Origin: Treponema sp.
Lineage (GTDB): Bacteria > Spirochaetota > Spirochaetia > Treponematales > Treponemataceae
DNA length: 7,619 bases
Direction of reading: 5' to 3'
NCBI GenBank assembly: GCA_024699205.1
Contig: JAILQA010000088.1
Span: forward strand, 1 to 7,619
The position numbers and the translations under genes were made by a program. Shown piece by piece: positions 1 through 5,516 of this stretch; the stretch's first letter is position 1; each line of letters begins with the position of its first letter. Below the pieces are notes generated by a model. The model saw nothing but the letters and a program-made list of their open reading frames with translations. It had not been told where the DNA came from and did no database searches.

Positions 1-946
1 AGTATCAGGAGGAATTTCAGTTTTTCCAATACATACTTCCAAAAAAGAAGAATTAATTCGTTTTGCAGACATGGCTTTAAGTATTGCAAAAAAAAATGGA
101 AAAAATAATTTTGCTTATTTTGAACCTTTCATGCAGCAGAATTTTATACGTCACCTTACTTTAGAATCAAAAATGGCTTCAGCATTGATAGAATCTTCTT
201 TTAAGCAGGTTTACCAGCCACAGTTTGACATTCATACAGGGAAATTGCGAGGATTTGAAGCCCTTATCCGCTGGCAAGACAAGGATCTTGGAGATATTCC
301 GCCTTCGATTTTTATTCCTCTCGCTGAAGAATCAGGCCTTATAATTTCCATAGGAAACTGGGTTCTTAATACTGCTTTCAAAACAATTAAAAGATGGCAG
401 ACAAGATTTAATTTCCATGGAATTATGTCCGTAAACGTCTCTCCTGTACAGCTTAGCCAAGACACCTTTATTTTTGAGCTGAATAATCTGATTCAAAAAT
501 ACGGGATAGACCCAAATCTCCTCGAAATAGAAATCACTGAAGGTGTAATGATAAATAATATGAACGAAACTATTGATAAACTTCAGGCATTAAAAGATAT
601 GGGAATCAAAGTTTCGCTCGACGATTTTGGAACCGGCTATTCGTCCTTAAACTACCTGCAAATGCTTCCGCTGAATACACTAAAAATTGACAAATCCTTT
701 ATAAGCAATATCACCTCTGAAGATGGAGTTCAGGCAAACATAACAACTTCAATTATCAGTATGGTAAAAAAGATGGGACTGGAAACAATTGCAGAAGGCG
801 TAGAACAGCCGGAACAGCTGGAATTGCTCAACAAGTTTGACTGCGACAATGTTCAGGGATATTTAAGAGGAAAACCAATGCCGGTTCATCTTTGTGAAGA
901 ATATCTTTCTGGAAATGAAAAAGCCCTGATTACAATTCGTAGTTAG
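1..946 (+). CDS. GGDEF-EAL protein, cyclic-di-GMP phosphodiesterase (5' end outside window)
   Basis: The reading frame is open from base 2, so the gene begins upstream of the window; the ATG at 71 is internal. The first visible ~43 residues (SGGISVFPIHTSKKEELIRF, then ADMALSIAKKNGKNNF) match the end of a GGDEF domain; its catalytic loop lies off the edge. A complete EAL domain follows. Counting from the internal Met at 71, it shows FEALIRW (Glu63), SVNVSPVQL with the metal-site Asn, EIEITEG, DDFGTGYSSL, LKIDKSF with the catalytic Lys, and AEGVEQ. These residues are those required for hydrolysis of cyclic di-GMP to pGpG, so phosphodiesterase activity is expected. Near the end, QGYLRGKPMP is a slight variant of the usual QGY-x-x-x-KP. 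Sensor and membrane regions are not visible. The TAG stop overlaps the TAA stop of the convergent endonuclease gene. Confidence 0.93.
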   Translation, partial: VSGGISVFPIHTSKKEELIRFADMALSIAKKNGKNNFAYFEPFMQQNFIRHLTLESKMASALIESSFKQVYQPQFDIHTGKLRGFEALIRWQDKDLGDIPPSIFIPLAEESGLIISIGNWVLNTAFKTIKRWQTRFNFHGIMSVNVSPVQLSQDTFIFELNNLIQKYGIDPNLLEIEITEGVMINNMNETIDKLQALKDMGIKVSLDDFGTGYSSLNYLQMLPLNTLKIDKSFISNITSEDGVQANITTSIISMVKKMGLETIAEGVEQPEQLELLNKFDCDNVQGYLRGKPMPVHLCEEYLSGNEKALITIRS

Positions 947-1371
947 AGTTTATATTCAAGATAACGGACTCTTCCTTCCTCAACAGCCCTTTTTATCTCT
1001 TTTTCACGCCCGCTCAAAACGGAAGAACCCGTTTTTACTTCAATCAAAAGAACCTCTTCAACAGGTTTTCCCTCTGCCATTCCTGTAAATCCAATAAAAT
1101 CGACAGGCTTACCAATAAAACGAAGGTCCCCGGCATTACAGGGAAAGTTTGGCAGAAAAGGTGCAATTTGTTCCACCATCTGCCCATTCAAAACCGAACG
1201 AGAACGTGTAATCGCATCTGAGCGCTCTTTTTTAATCTGCTTCATAAATCTGATTTTCTGAATAACCAGCAGAACAATGAAAAAAAGGCAAACCCCTCCA
1301 GTAAAATAAGACGCTAGTAACGGAGAAGCAAATACTTTGTTTATAATCTGAACTATAATTTCTTTGAACAT
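943..1371 (-). CDS. Membrane-anchored Holliday-junction-resolvase-related endonuclease (Endonuc_Holl family)
   Basis: The 142-residue protein has one hydrophobic segment at about residues 18-37, a short basic stretch (KIRFMKQIKKER), then a compact domain. The domain carries SDAITRSRSVLNGQMVEQ, then FLPNFPCNAGDLRFIGKPVDF, LLIEVKTG and ends AVEEGRVRYLEYKL. This pattern is the one I know from the Holliday junction resolvase-related Pfam family, found in archaea and spirochaetes. Asp91, Glu111 and Lys113 fit a PD-(D/E)xK nuclease core, and Glu67 may contribute. Nuclease activity is inferred; the family is poorly characterised. The helix suggests the nuclease sits on the cytoplasmic face of the inner membrane. 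I prefer the ATG at 1369-1371; an in-frame TTG at 1393-1395 would add eight residues. Neither start has a clear Shine-Dalgarno sequence. The stop overlaps that of the EAL gene. Confidence 0.82.
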   Translation of the reverse strand: MFKEIIVQIINKVFASPLLASYFTGGVCLFFIVLLVIQKIRFMKQIKKERSDAITRSRSVLNGQMVEQIAPFLPNFPCNAGDLRFIGKPVDFIGFTGMAEGKPVEEVLLIEVKTGSSVLSGREKEIKRAVEEGRVRYLEYKL

Positions 1372-1410
1372 GAAATAATTATAAAAAATAATCAATAATT
1401 TTTCGATAAT

Positions 1411-1550
1411 AAAGCAGCTGTTTATTGCTATTTTAAATTACATTGCTACTAGCTGCTTTTACAGTTTGCAGGCAAACTGTACATTAGTACTTTAAGGTGC
1501 AAGCAGCTGAACATTAAATTTTTAAACTGCATTGCTACCAGCTGCTTTTA
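1411..1550. repeat. Tandem pair of inverted-repeat units, 89-bp period
   Basis: Two related units lie in the spacer between the divergent endonuclease and OmpA genes. Unit 1 opens with AAAGCAGCT (1411-1419) and closes with its reverse complement AGCTGCTTT (1451-1459), leaving a 31-nt loop. Unit 2 opens with AAGCAGCTG (1501-1509) and closes with CAGCTGCTT (1539-1547), leaving a 29-nt loop. The 31-bp right parts (1431-1461 and 1520-1550) match at 28 positions, and all three differences are transitions. ATTGCTA occurs three times (1424-1430, 1442-1448, 1531-1537). Because the arms are shared, the right arm of unit 1 could instead pair with the left arm of unit 2, enclosing the central palindrome. 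It may be a dispersed repeat, a multi-site operator or a structured leader; the sequence does not decide. Confidence 0.8.
1460..1481. promoter_or_regulatory. Near-perfect 22-bp palindrome, operator or hairpin candidate
   Basis: The arm TACAGTTTGC (1460-1469) is followed by AG and then its exact reverse complement (1472-1481). Ten-bp arms with a two-base centre fit a dimeric-regulator operator better than an RNA hairpin, because a two-base loop would have to open to four. It sits between the two repeat units, about 100 bp upstream of the OmpA start codon. No U-tract follows, so it is not an intrinsic terminator. Confidence 0.5.
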
Positions 1551-1581
1551 GTTTATTTATATTTTAAGGAGAACGGAACGA

Positions 1582-2820
1582 ATGAAAAAAGCATTTATAT
1601 TGATTACACTTCTTGCTTCAAGCATTTATTGCACTGCCGCCGAAAAAAGCGTTAAATTCCAGTTCAAGCAGAAAAAGGATGATGCCTACAGTTATATTTC
1701 TACCGTAGAAGAAGACGTATATTACAATAACTATCTGAATCATCACTCCCAGATTATAAACAGAATCTCCTCCCGCGTTATAAACACAGCCAGCGACGGA
1801 GAAGCCTTTATTTATGCAAATTACATGACAACCGACAATACAATCAGCAATCGCACAGGCCGACATCTGGTTTGGGGTGAAGATACAACAAGCGTTTTTG
1901 CCCGCAAGGCTAATGGAGAAATGACAATCTCTGATGATATTTTTATGCCGACAGTAAGAAACGTTCCTCTTTTTTCTGATAAGGCAATTGCTCCAGGCGA
2001 ATCATGGAGCGCAGAAGGAAAAGAAGTTCAGGATGTCCGCAAAGCCTTCAACATGGATAAAGCCCTGATTTTTCCCTTCACGGCAACCTACACCTACAAA
2101 GGCACCACTAAAAAAGAAAACAAAGATAGCAAAGATAATAAGGACAATACAATTCTCAACATAATTGAAGTTGAATATTCCTTTGACTACAACCCCCCGG
2201 AGGAAGACCTGACAGAAGGTACAATTCTTGCAAGCTCCACCGGATATTCAAAACAAACCCTATACTGGGATAATAAAAAAGGTATTCTCGACAATTATAA
2301 CGAAGAGTTTTTAATCAAAATCATCGATATCTACAATAATTCTTATGTTTTTACAGGCACAGCCCATGCCGAAATCACAGAATACAAATCTCTGAACAAT
2401 GAAGCTACCGTGCAGGAAATCCAGAAAACAATCGACAAAATGAAGCTTGATAACATTTCTGTAAAAAAAGGTGATAAGGGCCTTACAATCAGCTTAGACA
2501 ACATACAATTTGAAGCCGACTCTAACGTTCTTATGGAATCAGAAAAACTCAAACTACGAAAAATTGCCGATATTCTCAAACAATATTCCAATGATTTACT
2601 CATCACAGGACATTGTGCAGAACGCGGTACAGCAAAAGCAAGACAAAAGCTTTCCGAACAAAGGGCAGAAAGCGTGGCAGATTTCTTAAAAATGATGGGA
2701 GTCCGCGATGAATATCATATTTTTACAAAAGGACAAGGCTCAAGAGAACCAGTTGCCAGCAATGCCACCGAAGAAGGACGGGCAAAGAACCGCCGCGTAG
2801 AAATCACAATCATGGATTAA
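1582..2820 (+). CDS. Exported protein with C-terminal OmpA domain
   Basis: This 412-residue protein begins with a signal peptide (MKKAFILITLLASSIYCTAA), probably cut near residue 20. Cys17 lacks a good lipobox, so a lipoprotein is less likely. Residues ~21-290 are rich in predicted beta-type sequence and match no family I recognise; they include a charged K/E/D/N low-complexity run at 177-189. Residues ~300-412 are an OmpA-C domain: ISLDNIQFEADSNVL, GHCAERGTAKARQKLSEQRA, and a closing GRAKNRRVEITI. In well-studied OmpA and Pal proteins an Asp and an Arg in this loop hold diaminopimelate. Here Arg361 is kept but the Asp position is Ala346. The likely role is envelope anchoring in the periplasm or outer membrane. 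The start is supported by AAGGAG at 1566-1571. The stop overlaps that of the convergent recQ. Confidence 0.88.
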   Translation: MKKAFILITLLASSIYCTAAEKSVKFQFKQKKDDAYSYISTVEEDVYYNNYLNHHSQIINRISSRVINTASDGEAFIYANYMTTDNTISNRTGRHLVWGEDTTSVFARKANGEMTISDDIFMPTVRNVPLFSDKAIAPGESWSAEGKEVQDVRKAFNMDKALIFPFTATYTYKGTTKKENKDSKDNKDNTILNIIEVEYSFDYNPPEEDLTEGTILASSTGYSKQTLYWDNKKGILDNYNEEFLIKIIDIYNNSYVFTGTAHAEITEYKSLNNEATVQEIQKTIDKMKLDNISVKKGDKGLTISLDNIQFEADSNVLMESEKLKLRKIADILKQYSNDLLITGHCAERGTAKARQKLSEQRAESVADFLKMMGVRDEYHIFTKGQGSREPVASNATEEGRAKNRRVEITIMD

Positions 2821-4391
2821 TGAACAGACTTTGCTCTATAAGCACCTTTCCATAATTTCTTTTGTAAGAAAATCTTTCCGCTAAGCTCCAGCTGTCTCAC
2901 AACTTCTGCACTATCCGAATGATTCCACACCTGCTTACCAATGGATTTAACGAAAAGCCTGTTCATCCGTTCCGTCAGTTCCAGTTCAAGCTCTTCTTTA
3001 CAAAAAAAGTTCCTGTTTTTCCTGACCAGATTAAAAGCAAGCTTCCAGTCAATTCTTTCTTTTCGCAAACCAATACTTTTAAAAGTACCGTTTTTCGCAG
3101 TTTTTTCCCTTTCGTTACACAAATCGCAGCCACTGCAAACAGCCTTTTCCGCTCCAAGAGCATCCAGCAAAACCTGTCTTCTGCAATCCTTCGTCTCAGC
3201 AAAATCCCTCATCGCCGCTTCCCTAGACCCACTTTTAAAAGTCGCATACTCAAAAGAATCCTCAAGACTCCAGATTAAAATTGCCTTAGCAATACTGCCA
3301 TCACGACCGCCTCTGCCAGCCTCTTGAATATACGCTTCCGCCGTCGCAGGCGCCGAAATATGAAGAACCGTTTTTATATCCTTCTTATCAACACCCATTC
3401 CGTAAGCACAAGTCGCACACAAGATTCCATCCTTACTCTCGTAAAACCATTTTTCCACAGCTTCCTTTTCGCTCTTCTCCAAACCGGCATGGTAAAACTT
3501 TGAAGTCTCTCTACCAAAACAAACATTCAACTCCCTTGCCATATCCTCACAATTATTCCTCGTACCACAAAAAATAATCATCGGACGTAATTCAGTTTTT
3601 GCCAAAAACAAAGCTTCTTTTTTCTTAGACACAGCCTGACGAACAAAATAATGAATATTCTGCCTGTCGCTTTCACTCCGAACCACATGAGCCTGACCAC
3701 CGAACAATATTTCAGAAACACGTTCAAGCACCAAAGGTGACGCGGTAGCCGTAAAAGCCGTAACCACAGGCGGGTTCAACTCTTTTATAACCTTTCCCAA
3801 CTCTAAGTAAGCAGGCCTAAAAGAATCTCCCCACTCCGAGACACAATGCGCTTCATCAATCGCCACATGAACAATTCCAAGCTCCTTCAAGCTTCGAACC
3901 AAATCGTCATTACAAAGCACCTCCGGATTCGCAAGAATAATCTTTGCACCATTCCTGATTTTTTCAAAGTTGCAATTTCTCTCTTCCTCAGACTGTCCGC
4001 CTCTGAAGGTCACACTTCTCAAACTCCCCTCTTCCATTCTTCGCTGCTGGTCAGTCATCAAAGCTAACAAAGGATAAATAATCAAAGACGGGCCGTCAAA
4101 CAAAAGCGCAGGAACCTGAAAACACAAGGATTTCCCGGCACCAGTCGGCAAAAGAACAATCTGCCTTCCTTTGCAAAACGAATCCGCATTATCCCTTTCA
4201 AAAGCAAGTCTTTCTGAGTCAGATAATAAATTGATTTTAGAATGATACTCGTACGCTTCCAGAATATTCGCAATAACAAGTCGCTGCCAGGGAAAAAGAT
4301 ATTTTATACCAAAACTATCCAGTGCCGCCTTAGCAACAAAATCGTCATCATAAATCGCTTCTTCCGTATCAATTTTAAGATAATCTTCCAC
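2817..4391 (-). CDS. recQ: RecQ-family ATP-dependent DNA helicase
   Basis: This 524-residue superfamily 2 helicase would unwind DNA 3' to 5' in recombination and fork repair. Motifs in order: motif 0 around Gln36 (FPWQRLVI), Walker A LLPTGAGKS with Lys87, DEAH at 179-182 followed by the RecQ aromatic loop CVSEWGDSFRP, motif III TAFTATA at 211-217, motif V GMGVDKKDI, and motif VI QEAGRGGRDG at 356-365. A RecQ zinc site follows, with Cys403, Cys419, Cys422 and Cys425. Two features are odd. Motif 0 and the Walker A Lys are 51 residues apart, against about 23 in E. coli RecQ, so there is an extra charged segment around residues 45-74. After the zinc site only ~100 residues remain, with no recognisable HRDC domain. 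The start codon is GTG (4389-4391) without a Shine-Dalgarno; the next Met, residue 112, lies beyond Walker A, so the GTG start is likely. Confidence 0.92.
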   Translation of the reverse strand: MEDYLKIDTEEAIYDDDFVAKAALDSFGIKYLFPWQRLVIANILEAYEYHSKINLLSDSERLAFERDNADSFCKGRQIVLLPTGAGKSLCFQVPALLFDGPSLIIYPLLALMTDQQRRMEEGSLRSVTFRGGQSEEERNCNFEKIRNGAKIILANPEVLCNDDLVRSLKELGIVHVAIDEAHCVSEWGDSFRPAYLELGKVIKELNPPVVTAFTATASPLVLERVSEILFGGQAHVVRSESDRQNIHYFVRQAVSKKKEALFLAKTELRPMIIFCGTRNNCEDMARELNVCFGRETSKFYHAGLEKSEKEAVEKWFYESKDGILCATCAYGMGVDKKDIKTVLHISAPATAEAYIQEAGRGGRDGSIAKAILIWSLEDSFEYATFKSGSREAAMRDFAETKDCRRQVLLDALGAEKAVCSGCDLCNEREKTAKNGTFKSIGLRKERIDWKLAFNLVRKNRNFFCKEELELELTERMNRLFVKSIGKQVWNHSDSAEVVRQLELSGKIFLQKKLWKGAYRAKSVH

Positions 4392-4455
4392 ACTATATAA
4401 TTAGTCGAAAACGTAAAAAAAAGTGCAGTATTTTTGAAAAAAAGTTAAAAAAAAT

Positions 4456-4492
4456 AAAAAAAAAGAGGGCTAAGTTGCCTCCCGCAAGGCCC
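4456..4492 (-). terminator. Intrinsic terminator of the small membrane-protein gene
   Basis: On the minus strand GGGC (4492-4489) pairs with GCCC (4470-4467), and TTGC (4487-4484) pairs with GCAA (4478-4475) around a five-base loop. A small internal loop separates the two stems. Nine consecutive U residues follow (4464-4456), then a further T-rich run. The hairpin begins about 10 nt after the stop of the gene at 4502-4786, so it should separate that transcript from recQ. On the plus strand there is no U-tract, so it works in one direction. Confidence 0.83.
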
Positions 4493-4501
4493 CAAAATCA
4501 T

Positions 4502-4786
4502 TTATCCTTCTATCGAATCAGGCGATTCCAGTGAGGCAGATGAATCGGAAGCAGCCGGTGCAGGAGCAGGTGTTGTTTTTGCAGGAGTTGAAGACGCAGC
4601 CGCAACATTTTTCTTCTTTTTTCCCTTCTTTATCCTATGCTTGTATTTTACAACAAAGTTTGAAAAGCCAATTATCAACAGCATCGCAATAACTGTTGCA
4701 ATTATCTTCCAGTTGCTTAATATCTCCAAAACAATCTTAAAATATTCCTTTGCACTCATACTTTTACTATCGGAAAAAAAAATCAT
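4502..4786 (-). CDS. Small single-pass membrane protein, function unknown
   Basis: I do not recognise this 94-residue protein. It has a short N-terminal segment, one transmembrane helix at about residues 28-46 (IIATVIAMLLIIGFSNFVV), a strongly basic stretch at 47-59 ending KKGKKKK, and an Ala/Pro/Ser/Thr-rich tail (61-94) that ends acidic. The basic flank suggests the tail is cytoplasmic by the positive-inside rule; the tail looks disordered. The gene has its own terminator just downstream and shares a divergent promoter region with hisH. An internal ATG at 4757-4759 would give an 85-residue product starting MSAKEYFKIV, which is also plausible; neither start has a strong Shine-Dalgarno. A clean hairpin terminator directly after the stop supports a real gene. 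Confidence 0.7.
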   Translation of the reverse strand: MIFFSDSKSMSAKEYFKIVLEILSNWKIIATVIAMLLIIGFSNFVVKYKHRIKKGKKKKNVAAASSTPAKTTPAPAPAASDSSASLESPDSIEG

Positions 4787-4794
4787 TTACCCAT

Positions 4795-4838
4795 AAAAGA
4801 TTTCAAAAATGTTCAAAAGATTTCAAAATATTTCAAAA
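4795..4838. repeat. Five A-tracts phased at exactly 10 bp, likely curved DNA
   Basis: AAAA runs begin at 4795, 4805, 4815, 4825 and 4835. The last four lie inside the word TTCAAAA at 4802, 4812, 4822 and 4832. A-tracts repeated once per helical turn are the classic cause of intrinsic DNA bending. The array lies in the 91-bp spacer between the divergent small membrane-protein gene and hisH. It could act as an UP-type or bend element for either promoter. On the minus strand the same array presents repeated TTGAA words that resemble -35 boxes. Confidence 0.7.
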
Positions 4839-4842
4839 TCCC

Positions 4843-4869
4843 TTGAAATAGAAGTCATAATCCGATAAT
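4843..4869 (+). promoter_or_regulatory. Candidate hisHF promoter
   Basis: TTGAAA (4843-4848) and GATAAT (4864-4869) are separated by 15 bp, shorter than the usual 16-18. If it is used, transcription would start about at the hisH ATG (4878). No Shine-Dalgarno precedes that ATG, so the message may be leaderless or nearly so. The TTGAAA also forms an inverted repeat with TTTCAA at 4831-4836. This is a pattern-based guess. Confidence 0.3.
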
Positions 4870-4877
4870 TTTATCAT

Positions 4878-5501
4878 ATGATTGGAATTATCGATTACAA
4901 TGCAGGTAATATCACAAGCGTAGAACATGCATTAAGAAGCTTAAAAATAGATTTTATCCGTTCAAAAAATCCCACCGATTTAGAAAATTGTAATAAACTA
5001 ATTTTCCCCGGTGTTGGAGATGCGGATTACGCAATGGATCAGCTCAAAAAAACAGGCTTTGATATCTTTATGAAAAAATGGATTGCAGAAAATAAGCCAC
5101 TGATGGGAATCTGCCTTGGTTCACAAATTATTTTTGACTGGTCGGAAGAAGGCAATACAGATTGTCTCGGACTAATCCAAGGAAAAATCAAACATTTCTA
5201 CACAATAAATCCAGAATTAAAAGCACAAGAAATAAAAGTTCCTCAAATCGGCTGGAATAATCTTACCTATCAGAATGGAGACTGCCCTATTCTTCAGGGG
5301 TTGAATCCGAATGCAGATTTCTATTTCGTTCATTCTTATGTTATTTGTCCTCAGGACGAAAGTGTAATCAAAGCCTATGCAGATTATGGAATCAAGGTTC
5401 CTGCTGTAATTCAAAAAGGAAATCTTTATGCCTGCCAGTTTCACCCTGAAAAAAGTGGTCAGGAAGGATTAAAGATTTTAAGCAATTTCTGCAGGGAATA
5501 G
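4878..5501 (+). CDS. hisH: Imidazole glycerol phosphate synthase, glutamine amidotransferase subunit
   Basis: HisH hydrolyses glutamine and passes ammonia to HisF in the fifth step of histidine synthesis. The 207-residue length is normal for the family. The N-terminus IGIIDYNAGNITSVEHAL, the oxyanion-strand motif FPGVGDA (residues 43-49), the nucleophile elbow GICLGSQ with Cys79, and the closing QFHPEKSG with His189 and Glu191 complete the class I triad. It is followed after 15 bp by hisF, its obligate partner, so the two are surely co-transcribed. Usually hisA lies between hisH and hisF; here it is absent, and no other his gene is in the window. Nothing resembling a histidine-rich leader peptide is seen upstream. 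The ATG lacks a Shine-Dalgarno, but the first residues match the family start. Confidence 0.95.
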   Translation: MIGIIDYNAGNITSVEHALRSLKIDFIRSKNPTDLENCNKLIFPGVGDADYAMDQLKKTGFDIFMKKWIAENKPLMGICLGSQIIFDWSEEGNTDCLGLIQGKIKHFYTINPELKAQEIKVPQIGWNNLTYQNGDCPILQGLNPNADFYFVHSYVICPQDESVIKAYADYGIKVPAVIQKGNLYACQFHPEKSGQEGLKILSNFCRE

Positions 5502-5516
5502 GACGGAGGATTTCAA

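Noticed and set aside
71..946. Treating the ATG at 71 as the true start of the EAL protein
   Set aside because: The frame stays open to the window edge and the upstream codons encode recognisable GGDEF-domain sequence, so the Met is internal.
1372..1395. TTG start for the endonuclease at 1395
   Set aside because: It adds eight residues (M/IIFYNYF type) with no Shine-Dalgarno; the ATG at 1371 is the simpler start, though TTG cannot be excluded.
1411..1550. CRISPR array
   Set aside because: Only two units with internal inverted repeats, no regular spacers and no cas genes nearby.
1630..1632. Cys17 of the OmpA-family protein as a lipidation site
   Set aside because: The preceding residues SIY do not form an acceptable lipobox, while a signal peptidase I site near Ala20 fits better.
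1618..1866. Minus-strand open frame within the OmpA gene
   Set aside because: Antisense to the signal peptide and N-terminal region of a well-supported gene; Cys/Val/Ile-rich composition looks like a shadow.
2919..3327. Two overlapping plus-strand open frames of about 120 codons
   Set aside because: They lie antisense to conserved parts of recQ, have biased Ser/Lys/Phe composition, no family match and no ribosome site.
3846..4067. Plus-strand open frame opposite the RecQ helicase core
   Set aside because: It overlaps the conserved helicase motifs on the other strand and shows no independent coding signal.
4401..4464. Long A-rich stretch as a mobile-element poly(A) tail or integration scar
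   Set aside because: It is explained by the T-tract of the minus-strand terminator plus an AT-rich promoter region; no target duplications or element genes are seen.
5217..5444. Minus-strand open frame within hisH
   Set aside because: Antisense to conserved HisH sequence, no homology or ribosome site.
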